A stretch of 64,000 bases of DNA. Origin: Winogradskyella vidalii. Lineage in GTDB: Bacteria > Bacteroidota > Bacteroidia > Flavobacteriales > Flavobacteriaceae. The position numbers and the translations under genes were made by a program. Positions 26,222 to 35,400 of this stretch are shown here, piece by piece. The DNA lies in NCBI RefSeq assembly GCF_013403955.1, contig NZ_JABFDG010000007.1:124001-188000 (forward strand), written 5' to 3'. Position 1 is the first letter of the stretch, and every line of letters starts with the position of its first letter. The notes below the pieces were generated by a model, which was not told where the DNA came from, searched no databases, and was given only the letters and a program-made list of their open reading frames with translations.

Positions 26222-27934
26222 ATGAATCAGTTTTTCAAGACGTTTCTTGCTATTTTTATTGGCCTTTCAACAATAACAGCTCAGGAACTTGAAAAAACAT
26301 GGGAGTCAACAACTTCTGAGATGGGTTACCATACCTTAGAATTTGATAAAGGAGAATTTAATTTTTCTTCAACTTCAGAAAATAACCTTCAAGGTGATTA
26401 TATGTACCAAAATAACTTATTGGTATTGTATCACAACGACTCGCTTAACTCCATTAAACGCTATAAAATTACAGAACTTACAGATTCGACATTGGTTTTT
26501 TCTGGAAATGAAATGCGTTTCGATTTAATAGCTCAGGAAAAAGAAATTGTAGTTACTCCAGAGGCACCTAAGGCAGAAATAATACCAAACCAAGGGTTTT
26601 CTATAAACAGTTTATGGCGCGGAATTTTAGGGATGTTCACCTTAATTTTTATAGCCTTTTTGTTTAGTAGTAACCGTAAAGCGATTAATTGGAAAACGGT
26701 TGGTATTGGATTACTCTTCCAATTGATTATCGCTATAGGTGTTTTAAAAATTGACTTTGTTAAAACAGCTTTTGAAGTTGTAGGGCAAGGCTTTATCGCT
26801 ATACTAGGATTTACACAAGCAGGAAGTGAATTTCTGTTTGGAGGGATGTTAGATATAAAATCTTTTGGTTTCATTTTTGCTTTTCAAGTTTTGCCAACCA
26901 TTATATTCTTTTCAGCATTAACCTCTGTTTTATTCTATTTAGGATTAATTCAGAAAGTTGTAAAAGGTATGGGATGGTTATTGTCTAAGGTTTTAGGGAT
27001 TTCTGGCGCAGAAAGTTTAAGTGTAGCCGGTAATATTTTCTTAGGACAAACCGAAGCGCCATTACTAATTAAGGCTTATTTAGAGAAAATGAATAAGTCC
27101 GAAATTCTTCTTGTAATGATAGGCGGAATGGCAACCGTTGCAGGCGCTGTTTTAGCAGCATACATTGGCTTTTTAGGAGGCGAAGATGAGGCTTTACAAT
27201 TGTTTTATGCAAAACATTTACTAGCGGCCTCGGTAATGGCTGCACCAGGAGCAATTGTGGTTTCAAAAATATTATTTCCTCAGACGGAAGATATCAATAC
27301 AGAAGTCGCTGTTTCTCAAGATAAAATTGGGTCTAATATTTTAGAAGCTATTGCTAACGGAACAACAGAAGGGTTAAAATTAGCAGTTAATGTTGGTGCA
27401 ATGTTACTAGTTTTTGTTGCTTTTATTGCCATGATAAATGGCATATTGGGAGGTGTTGCTGGTTTTGATGGTTTTACGAGTGAAACTTTAAATCTCGATT
27501 GGCATTTTACATCGCTTAATGAAATTATTGATAAAAATACACCTTATGAAAGCTTATCATTAGAATTCCTTTTAGGCTATTTATTTGCACCTTTAATGTG
27601 GTTAATCGGTGTGGCTTCTGAAGATATGGCGTTGATGGGACAGCTGTTAGGAATTAAATTAGCGGCGAGTGAATTTATAGGCTATATTCAATTAGCAGAT
27701 TTAAAAAATGCTGCTAGTGCAACACACCTTACTTATGAGAAATCTATAATTATGGCGACCTATATGTTATGCGGTTTTGCTAATTTTGCATCTATTGGTA
27801 TACAGATTGGAGGCATTGGTTCTTTAGCACCAGGGCAGCGTACTCAATTATCTAAATTTGGAATGAAAGCTTTAATAGGAGGTACACTAGCATCTCTGAT
27901 TTCTGCAACTATTGCAGGGATGATTATTGGATAG
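26222..27934 (+). CDS. Concentrative nucleoside transporter with extra N-terminal periplasmic domain
   Basis: The 570-residue protein has a signal-peptide-like start (about 1-20, ending TAQ), then about 100 soluble residues with a lipocalin-like strand pattern (WESTTSEMGYHTLEF to SGNEMRFDL), and from about residue 135 the multi-helix CNT (NupC/NupG) core. The core includes GISGAESLSVAGNIFLGQTE and GFANFASIGIQIGGIGSLAP, the nucleoside and cation binding region of the family. It imports nucleosides driven by Na+ or H+. The N-terminal soluble extension is not part of the usual CNT core. It shares a transcript with the nuclease gene upstream; thyA follows at 28100. Confidence 0.9.
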   Translation: MNQFFKTFLAIFIGLSTITAQELEKTWESTTSEMGYHTLEFDKGEFNFSSTSENNLQGDYMYQNNLLVLYHNDSLNSIKRYKITELTDSTLVFSGNEMRFDLIAQEKEIVVTPEAPKAEIIPNQGFSINSLWRGILGMFTLIFIAFLFSSNRKAINWKTVGIGLLFQLIIAIGVLKIDFVKTAFEVVGQGFIAILGFTQAGSEFLFGGMLDIKSFGFIFAFQVLPTIIFFSALTSVLFYLGLIQKVVKGMGWLLSKVLGISGAESLSVAGNIFLGQTEAPLLIKAYLEKMNKSEILLVMIGGMATVAGAVLAAYIGFLGGEDEALQLFYAKHLLAASVMAAPGAIVVSKILFPQTEDINTEVAVSQDKIGSNILEAIANGTTEGLKLAVNVGAMLLVFVAFIAMINGILGGVAGFDGFTSETLNLDWHFTSLNEIIDKNTPYESLSLEFLLGYLFAPLMWLIGVASEDMALMGQLLGIKLAASEFIGYIQLADLKNAASATHLTYEKSIIMATYMLCGFANFASIGIQIGGIGSLAPGQRTQLSKFGMKALIGGTLASLISATIAGMIIG

Positions 27935-28099
27935 TTCAACAAAAAGAAATATTAGATTATAAAAATACTTAAAACATCAGAGATTAAATTTAATGCTTTT
28001 TCTTTATTTTCGCTTCAAGTCTTACTGAAAATCTAATCAGTAATTTACACTTATATTTAAGTTTAATTAAAAGAGATTCCCATATTCGTGGGAAATGTT

Positions 28100-28924
28100 A
28101 TGAAACAATATCACGATTTAGTAAAACACGTTTTAGCAGAAGGTAATGATAAAGGCGACCGCACAGGTACGGGCACAAAAAGTGTTTTTGGTTACCAAAT
28201 GCGTTTTAATTTAAGCGAAGGTTTTCCGATGGTAACCACCAAGAAATTACATTTAAAGTCTATTATATACGAATTGCTTTGGTTTCTTAAAGGGGATACC
28301 AATATCAACTACCTCAATGAAAATGGGGTAAGAATTTGGAACGAATGGGCTGATGAAAATGGTGACCTTGGACCAGTTTACGGTCATCAATGGCGTAATT
28401 GGGCTAGTGAAGATATTGACCAGATTAAAGAAGTGATAAGTTCTCTTAAAAATAACCCCAACAGCCGTAGAATGTTAGTTTCTGCTTGGAATCCTTCGGT
28501 TTTACCAGATACCTCAAAGTCATTTTCTGAAAATGTGGCTAATGGAAAAGCAGCTTTGCCACCTTGCCATGCCTTTTTTCAGTTCTATGTTGCTGACGGA
28601 AAATTATCTTGCCAACTCTATCAGCGTAGTGCGGATATCTTTTTAGGTGTGCCTTTTAATATTGGGTCTTATGCATTGTTTACCATGATGATGGCGCAAG
28701 TTTGTGGTTACGAAGCCGGTGATTTTATTCACACGTTTGGTGATGCCCATATTTATAATAATCATAAAGAGCAGCTAGAATTACAACTCTCTAGAGAACC
28801 GAGACCACTGCCTAAAATGATTTTAAATCCAGAAGTAAAAGATATTTTTGACTTTAAATTTGAAGATTTTACATTGGTAGATTATAATCCGCATCCACAT
28901 ATTAAAGGTAAGGTGGCTGTTTAA
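28100..28924 (+). CDS. thyA: Thymidylate synthase
   Basis: A GTG start at 28088 is possible, but ATG 28100 begins [12 protein letters not shown] as in other ThyA proteins, so I use it (274 residues). Motifs: [13 protein letters not shown] for phosphate binding, catalytic Cys156 in [24 protein letters not shown] and [12 protein letters not shown]. It makes dTMP from dUMP using methylene-tetrahydrofolate and yields dihydrofolate, which the DHFR fusion at 30426 regenerates. It is followed closely by the secreted TonB_C protein gene (11 bp). A short inverted repeat (TTACTGA 28022 / TCAGTAA 28037) lies upstream. Confidence 0.96.
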   Translation: MKQYHDLVKHVLAEGNDKGDRTGTGTKSVFGYQMRFNLSEGFPMVTTKKLHLKSIIYELLWFLKGDTNINYLNENGVRIWNEWADENGDLGPVYGHQWRNWASEDIDQIKEVISSLKNNPNSRRMLVSAWNPSVLPDTSKSFSENVANGKAALPPCHAFFQFYVADGKLSCQLYQRSADIFLGVPFNIGSYALFTMMMAQVCGYEAGDFIHTFGDAHIYNNHKEQLELQLSREPRPLPKMILNPEVKDIFDFKFEDFTLVDYNPHPHIKGKVAV

Positions 28925-28934
28925 ATTAGATGTT

Positions 28935-29780
28935 ATGAAATTATCCGTATTATTTACGATTATATTAATAACATTAATGCCGTTTAGTTGGGCGCAAACA
29001 GATGCCATTGAACAAGTTTATAGTAGACCTTATGTTATTTTTGATGGTTGCGATACTGCTGAAGACAAAGAAAAATGCTACGAGATAAATCTTCAGGAGC
29101 TTATTGGAAAACAATTGAATCATAAAACGTATAAAGATTCTATTTTTTATTTGGCTAAAAGAGATACAATCGCAGTGCCTATAAGTATTCTTTATGATGA
29201 ATTTGGAACTATAGTAAAAGATTACTCCTTAATAACAAATCCTAACACGGAATCTAAACAAAGTATGAAAGGCTTATTAGATTCCATACCTAAAGTAAAA
29301 CCCGTTTTGGACACTTATAATAAAGGTGTAGCGATAAGTATAAGTAGTATATTTGGTTATTTCCTAGATAGAACTAAAGATTCAATTATACCTTTAGTCG
29401 GTTATGAACCAAAGATAATTCCATTTTCAATTATAGATAAAGCACCAGTTTATAAAGGATGTAATAGAAAATTAAAAAATGAAGAGCTTTTAAAATGTAT
29501 GAATGGTGAGGTCTCTAAATTTATTGCAAATAACTTTAATATTAATCTTGCAAGTGAATTAGGTCTTTCTAAAGGGGTAAAACGTATTTATGTGTCATTT
29601 AACATTAATAAGAAAGGAAAGGTTTCAGATGTAAGAGCACGAGGACCACACCGAGATTTAGAAGCAGAAGCTATTCGTGTAATAAACAAAATGCCTAAGC
29701 TAAAGCGACCCGGTTATTTTAAAAATAAACCAGTTATAGTACCTTACTCTTTGCCTATTGTTTTTAGAATAACTGAGTAA
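28935..29780 (+). CDS. Secreted protein with duplicated TonB C-terminal-like domain
   Basis: The 281-residue protein has a signal peptide (1-21, MKLSVLFTIILITLMPFSWA) and two units that each start with a Cys-containing segment (VIFDGCDTAEDKEKC and APVYKGCNRKLKNEELLKC). The second ends in a TonB_C-type core: RIYVSFNINKKGKVSDVRA and VPYSLPIVFRI. In true TonB proteins this domain contacts outer membrane receptors, but there it is tied to the inner membrane by a helix and a Pro-rich rod, and both are missing here. A partner-binding role in the periplasm is inferred. It is downstream of thyA by 11 bp, probably by chance of operon structure. Confidence 0.72.
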   Translation: MKLSVLFTIILITLMPFSWAQTDAIEQVYSRPYVIFDGCDTAEDKEKCYEINLQELIGKQLNHKTYKDSIFYLAKRDTIAVPISILYDEFGTIVKDYSLITNPNTESKQSMKGLLDSIPKVKPVLDTYNKGVAISISSIFGYFLDRTKDSIIPLVGYEPKIIPFSIIDKAPVYKGCNRKLKNEELLKCMNGEVSKFIANNFNINLASELGLSKGVKRIYVSFNINKKGKVSDVRARGPHRDLEAEAIRVINKMPKLKRPGYFKNKPVIVPYSLPIVFRITE

Positions 29781-29781
29781 C

Positions 29782-29817
29782 AAAAAAAGCTTCCCAGTTT
29801 ATTGGAAAGCTTTTTTT
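29782..29817. terminator. Bidirectional terminator between convergent genes
   Basis: AAAAAAAGCTTCC (from 29782) pairs with GGAAAGCTTTTTTT (to 29817) around AGTTTATT-type loop, with A7 and T7 at the two ends. It separates the gene ending at 29780 from the minus-strand gene ending at 29837. Confidence 0.8.
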
Positions 29818-29836
29818 ATATCATATAGGAATAGTT

Positions 29837-30139
29837 TTATAATTTGATAATGCCATTTTCAGCACCTGCATACTCATTCCAAACAAACTCATCAGCTTCA
29901 TCATCGTTAAGATAAGATGTACCATCAACGAGGTATCTAAATTCGTAAGAATTATCTTTTTCTAAATCAATAGTTCCTTTAAAAGCACCGCTTTTTAGTT
30001 TTTTTAATTTTGTAGCTTTTTTAGTATTCCACTCGTTAAAGCTTCCCACAACGGCCACACTTTTTGCTTCTTCTGCAGGCACAGTAAACGTGACCTTGCA
30101 AATAGGTTTACTTTTTAGATATTGCTTTTTAATTGCCAT
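29837..30139 (-). CDS. Small isoamylase-early-set / AMPK-CBM-like protein
   Basis: The reading frame extends to 30181, but ATG 30139 gives the family-like start MAIKKQYLKSKPICKVTF (100 residues). The body SVAVVGSFNEWN, LKSGAFKGTIDLEKDNSYEFRY and YLNDDEADEFVWNEYAG match the glycogen-binding early set (CBM48/AMPK-beta type) sandwich that is found alone in many Flavobacteria. It probably binds alpha-glucan or a partner enzyme; it has no catalytic residues. It is cytoplasmic, with no signal peptide. It is divergent from the DHFR fusion and convergent with the secreted protein upstream. Confidence 0.75.
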   Translation of the reverse strand: MAIKKQYLKSKPICKVTFTVPAEEAKSVAVVGSFNEWNTKKATKLKKLKSGAFKGTIDLEKDNSYEFRYLVDGTSYLNDDEADEFVWNEYAGAENGIIKL

Positions 30140-30425
30140 AATAATTAATTTAAGTACCCTACAAAAATATAAAAGAAACACGCATAAATCTATATATAAG
30201 TATCTAAAAACTAAATATTTATCGTTTTCTTAATATTGCAATTGTTTTTTGTATAAGAAGATAAATATCAAATACTTATTTTGTCAGATTGATAATCTTG
30301 TGTAAGCTTGCTTTATGTCTGGTTTTTAGCACTATAGTTTTGGTTTTGTGTCGTTTTTTAAAGTCTTTTAAAGACGCTATGGATTTCACAAAAAACAAGT
30401 ATCTTTATCTTATTAAATCATAATT

Positions 30426-31358
30426 ATGTTTGGAAAAAAAAAACCAGTTTCAACTATAGATAAAGATCAATTAGAGTTGATTGAAAATGCTCAAAAACGC
30501 ATCAAACAGAAGAAGCGTTTGTATATTCATTTTGTTATTTTCTTAATAGGTGCAATCTTCTTGATTTTAGCAAATACAGTTTTAGGGATTGGTAAAAATT
30601 TTAAAATAGCAGGTATTGATTGGTTTGTTTATGCCGTAATTGTATGGTTTGCACTATTTATTTATCATTTTATTAGTGTGTTTATTACCAATAAATTTAT
30701 GGGTAAAGACTGGGAGAAACAACAACTTGAAAAATTAGTAAATCTTCAGGAACAACGCATAGATAAACTAAAGCAGAATTTCATTAAAGAGGATACTAAA
30801 ATAGCACAAACTAAAGCTTATAATGAAGCTAAAGATTTACCTGAAGCTTCTAAAAAAAAAAAACGCACTGACCTAACTATTATTGTCGCCGCTGGTGAGG
30901 ATAATGCTATAGGAAAAGACAATGATTTAATTTGGCACTTAAGTGATGATTTAAAACATTTTAAAGCCTTAACAAATGGGCATCATATCATTATGGGACG
31001 TAAGACGTTTGAAAGCTTTCCAAAACCGTTGCCTAATAGAACGCATATCGTCATTACAAGACAAAAAGACTACACAGCACCAGACGGTGTTATTATTGTT
31101 AATTCGTTAGAAGATGCTCTTGATGCAGCTAGATATGATAAACAACCTTTTGTTATTGGCGGAGGTGAAATTTATAAACAAGCCATGCCATTAGTGGAGA
31201 AGTTAGAAATTACGCGTGTGCATTCAACCTTTGAGAATGCAGATGCTTTTTTTCCTGAAATTGATGCATCTAAATGGCTTGAAGTTAAACGCACCACACA
31301 TGATGCTGATGAAAAGCATGCCTATTCTTTTTCATTTATAACATATTTAAGAAAGTAA
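30426..31358 (+). CDS. folA: 2TM-domain / dihydrofolate reductase fusion
   Basis: Residues 1-115 are a 2TM domain: charged N-terminus, helices at about 33-52 and 64-88, then a basic amphipathic segment (FMGKDWEKQQLEKLVN). A Lys-rich linker (about 120-148) leads into a complete DHFR domain: TIIVAAGEDNAIGKDNDLIW, the active-site acid D175 in HLSDDLKHFK, IIMGRKTFESFPKPLPNR and VIGGGEIYKQAM. The enzyme reduces dihydrofolate with NADPH, closing the cycle begun by ThyA. Residue 31-90 hydrophobicity predicts membrane anchoring, unusual for this soluble enzyme. The linker is encoded across a run of 12 A (30852-30863). No start codon lies near the DHFR border, so a true fusion is likely. Confidence 0.85.
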   Translation: MFGKKKPVSTIDKDQLELIENAQKRIKQKKRLYIHFVIFLIGAIFLILANTVLGIGKNFKIAGIDWFVYAVIVWFALFIYHFISVFITNKFMGKDWEKQQLEKLVNLQEQRIDKLKQNFIKEDTKIAQTKAYNEAKDLPEASKKKKRTDLTIIVAAGEDNAIGKDNDLIWHLSDDLKHFKALTNGHHIIMGRKTFESFPKPLPNRTHIVITRQKDYTAPDGVIIVNSLEDALDAARYDKQPFVIGGGEIYKQAMPLVEKLEITRVHSTFENADAFFPEIDASKWLEVKRTTHDADEKHAYSFSFITYLRK

Positions 31359-31475
31359 ACTGGAAACGGTGTTTGTTAAATAAAAACAGTTCGATTTCAG
31401 TAGTTACTCAGGCAACCTTTTTGTTTTTTTTAGCGTCTTTGGTTATAAGGACCTGTCTTTTTGCAGCTTAAATGT

Positions 31476-31483
31476 TAAATTTG
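31476..31483 (+). promoter_or_regulatory. Predicted -7 element of the ABC transporter operon
   Basis: TAAATTTG at 31476-31483 matches the Bacteroidota -7 consensus TAnnTTTG. It would start a transcript near 31488 with a 57-base leader before the ATP-binding gene. No clear TTTG upstream partner is seen. Confidence 0.4.
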
Positions 31484-31544
31484 TGTAACATTCGTTAGCG
31501 AAAGCCGTCTTATTTAAACTAACCAATCAAAATCAGTCTTCTTT

Positions 31545-32429
31545 ATGAGTACGCTAAAAATTACTAATTTATCCAAAACCTACGCTAATGGTGTAAAAGC
31601 ATTAGATAATGTTAACCTCGAATTAGAAAATGGTATGTTTGGACTTCTAGGTCCAAATGGTGCAGGTAAATCATCGTTAATGCGCACCCTTGCTACATTA
31701 CAAGAAGCCGACTCCGGCTCTGCAACTCTAGATGACATCGATATTTTAAGCAATCCTGCGGAACTCCGTAAAGTTTTAGGATATCTCCCTCAAGAATTTG
31801 GGGTTTATCCGCGTATTACAGCAGAGCAACTTTTAACACATTTAGCTATTTTAAAAGGAATTACTAATGCAAAGGAGCGTAAAGAATTAGTAAAATATCT
31901 ATTAGATAAAGTTAACCTTTATGAAAAACGAAATAAATCTATAAAAGGGTTTTCCGGAGGAATGAAACAGCGCGTAGGAATAGCACAAGCGCTTATTGGA
32001 AATCCAAAATTAATTATTGTAGATGAGCCTACAGCAGGCTTGGATCCGGGAGAACGGAATCGGTTTTATAACCTGTTAGCAGATGTTGGTAAAGGTGTAA
32101 TTGTAATTTTGTCAACACATATTGTTGAAGATGTAAGAGAATTATGTACCAAAATGGCTATTATGAATTTGGGCGAAATTGTTTTTCAAGGTGCGCCACA
32201 AACAGCCATAGATGAATTGGAAGGTAAAGTCTTCAAAAAAATAGTAAGTAGAGAAAGCCTTCAAAATTATGCCAATGATTACAAGGTTATTTCAAATAAA
32301 ATGGTAGGTGGACAACCGTTAATACATGTGTTTAGTGAAGAACATCCTCAAAATGGTTTTGAGCAAGTCGCTCCAGATTTAGAAGATGTATTCTTTTCAA
32401 GAATTAACACATCAAACGTACTTGTTTAA
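31545..32429 (+). CDS. ABC transporter ATP-binding protein
   Basis: The 294-residue ATPase has Walker A GPNGAGKSS (36-44), signature FSGGMKQR, Walker B LIIVDEPTAGLD and the H-loop (STHIVEDVREL). The C-terminal 70 residues form the usual DrrA-like extension. It powers the permease-aminopeptidase encoded 20 bp downstream, with which it forms one operon. The overall type is that of ABC-2 exporters, so it probably moves a substrate outward or acts on membrane proteins; the substrate is not known. Confidence 0.92.
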   Translation: MSTLKITNLSKTYANGVKALDNVNLELENGMFGLLGPNGAGKSSLMRTLATLQEADSGSATLDDIDILSNPAELRKVLGYLPQEFGVYPRITAEQLLTHLAILKGITNAKERKELVKYLLDKVNLYEKRNKSIKGFSGGMKQRVGIAQALIGNPKLIIVDEPTAGLDPGERNRFYNLLADVGKGVIVILSTHIVEDVRELCTKMAIMNLGEIVFQGAPQTAIDELEGKVFKKIVSRESLQNYANDYKVISNKMVGGQPLIHVFSEEHPQNGFEQVAPDLEDVFFSRINTSNVLV

Positions 32430-32449
32430 TACACCTCAACTATTTTATT

Positions 32450-35400
32450 ATGTTTAAAACATTCTTTTTATCAGAATTAAAATATACACTAAAACAACCT
32501 ATGGTGTATATATTTATCTTCATATTGGCCTTACTAGAGTTTTTCGCAACGGTAAGCGATAATGTTCAAGTAGGCGGTGCTATAGGAAATGTCTATAGAA
32601 ATTCACCCTATACTATAACAGTACATGTTACCATCTTCTGTATTTTTAGTCTTCTAATGGCTGTTGCATTTTTTAATAATGCAGCTTTACGAGATTATAA
32701 TAACGAATTTAATGAGATTTTATTTACAACTCCTATAAGTAAACCAGGCTACTTTTTTGGACGCTTTTTTGGTGCTTTATTAGTTTCTACTTTACCGCTT
32801 TTAGGTGTTTTTATTGGAGTGCTTTTAGGGACTACTTTAAACTATAGTTTTGAGTGGATTGCAACTGAACGCTTTGGTGAATTTTACTTAGAAACGTTTG
32901 TCAATAATTACTTGTTATTTGTTTTGCCCAATATGTTTTTAGCGGGTGCTGTGATTTTTGCTATGGCTAATAAATGGAAAAGTACTATAATTTCTTTTGT
33001 AGGTGGCTTAGTCATTATTGTAGCTTATATCGTATCTGGTTCATTAATGTCTGATGTCGATAATGAAACTGTAGCTGCGCTTTCAGATATTTTTGGAATA
33101 AATACTTACGCCATTGAAACCAAGTATTTTACACCTGTAGAAAAAAACATGGTAAGTCCTAACTTTTCAGGCTTACTCTTTCAAAATAGATTGATATGGA
33201 CAGCTGTTGGAATACTAATATTACTAGCTTCTTATTTTAATTTTTCATTTAAAACAAAAAATAAGAAAGTAAAGAAACTAAAAGCTAATACAGAAGTATT
33301 GGAATCTGATTTTGTGCGTCCAGAATTACATCCAACGTTTAACGTGTCTACAAATTGGATACAATTTAAAAGCTTTTTTTATACCAATTTTTTAAGTATT
33401 GTAAAGAGTGTCACTTTTAAAATACTGTTTCTATTTTGTATCATCATTTTAGTTGCAGATTTAAGTGGTGGTTTCGAATATTTTGGTTTACAATCGTATC
33501 CACTTACCTATAAATTAATGGATTCTATAAAAGATAACACTAATATATTTACCATTATTATTCTTATCTTTTTTAGTGGCGAACTTATTTGGCGCGATAG
33601 AGATTCTAAAATAAATGAAGTTATAGACGCAACAGCTCATACCTCATTTATTTCTTTAGCAGCTAAAGCGTTATCCTTAGTTGGTATTACTTTAATTCTA
33701 AATGTATTCTTCATTTTTATTGGTGTTATTTATCAATTTTTACATGGCTTTACACGCATTGAATTAGACGTTTATTTTTTAGATTTATTATATGAAAATC
33801 TTCCGCTTTACATGGTGTTTGGCGGTATTATGATTACAATTCAAGTCTTGTCTAGTAACAAGTATATTGGCTACTTTATCTCGGTTCTAGTATTGTTGGT
33901 TTGGGATATTATTCTGAGTATTTTGGATATTAGTAGCAATATGTTGAGTATTGGTAACGGTGCTTCTATTATGTATTCTGATATGAATGCTTTTGGCCCT
34001 GGTTTAACAAGTAAATTATGGTTTAATTTATACTGGATTTTAATTGCAGTTTTAGGCTTGCTAATTGCAGGAGCTTTATGGAACAGAGGTTCTAAAAGTT
34101 CATTGTGGAGCCGTGTTAAAACAGCAAGAAAAGAGGTGCCTAAAAGTTATCGTAGCTTTATTGCCTTAACGTTTATCGTTTGGCTAGGTGTGGCGGGTTT
34201 TGTGTATTACAATACGCAAGTTCTAAATCCATACCGTTCTAGTGATACCACTGAGCAATTGATGGCAGATTTTGAAAAGAAATATAATAAGTATAAAAAG
34301 GCTGTGCATCCTAAAGTTACTGATGCGAAATATTATATCGATATTTTTCCAAATAAACGAGACATTCTTGTAAAAGCAGATGTGACCTTAACTAATGCAT
34401 CTAGTCAGGTTATAGATTCACTTCACTTTTTTAATAATGAAGGTTGGGATACCAAATTGAATATTCCTAATGCAAAGCCTGTTTTTAAAGACAGTACTTA
34501 CTTATATACCATTTATAAATTAAATCCACCTTTACAGCCAGGTGATACAATAGTAATCAAAGTTGATAATCAATTTATCACCAAAGGGTTTGAGAATGGG
34601 AGAGGCACTACTATGATTGTTAAAAATGGAACCTTTTTTAATAATGGGGATGTTTTACCAACAATGGGTTACAATAGCAGTTATGAACTCAGCGACAATA
34701 ACACACGTAAAAAATATGACTTAGAACCTAAGGAACGCACACCAAAATTAACGTCAACACTAAGTGAACTTCATAACCGTAACTATATTAGTGATGGTCA
34801 ATCTGATTTTATAAATGTAGAAACCTATATTTCTACCGTAAAAGAACAAACAGCCATTGCTCCAGGCTCTTTAATAAAAACTTGGGAAGAAAATGGTAGA
34901 AATTATTACCACTATAAAACCGATACGCCATCATTAAATTTTTATTCGTTTATGTCGGCCGATTTTAAGATTAAAAAGCAGCAGTGGAATGGGATTGATA
35001 TTGAAGTCTACTACGATGAAAAGCATCCTGAAAATGTAGAAATGATGCTCGATGCGGTAGAGCGTTCGCTGGTCTATTATACTGAAAATTTCGGTCCTTA
35101 TTTTCATAAACAATGTCGTATTATAGAATTTCCAAGGTATGCTTCATTTGCTCAAGCATTTCCGGGTACAATGCCATATTCTGAAGCAATAGGTTTTGTG
35201 GTTAATTTAGAAGATGAAACAGGAAACAATGTTGTAGATGCAGTTATAGCTCATGAAATGGGGCATCAATGGTGGGCACACCAAGTGATAGGTGCAAATA
35301 TGCAAGGCGGAACCATGATGAGTGAGGCTTTTTCAGAGTATTCATCTTTAATGACTTTAAAAGGTATAACTGATAATCCGATGAAAATGAGAGAATTTCT

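Noticed and set aside
28022..28043. TTACTGA/TCAGTAA stem before thyA as a terminator
   Set aside because: There is no T-tract after the stem, so it is not called; it may be incidental.
30852..30863. Run of 12 A as a frameshift splitting 2TM and DHFR genes
   Set aside because: The frame is continuous and there is no start codon near the DHFR border, so a fusion is the simpler reading, though a base error cannot be excluded.
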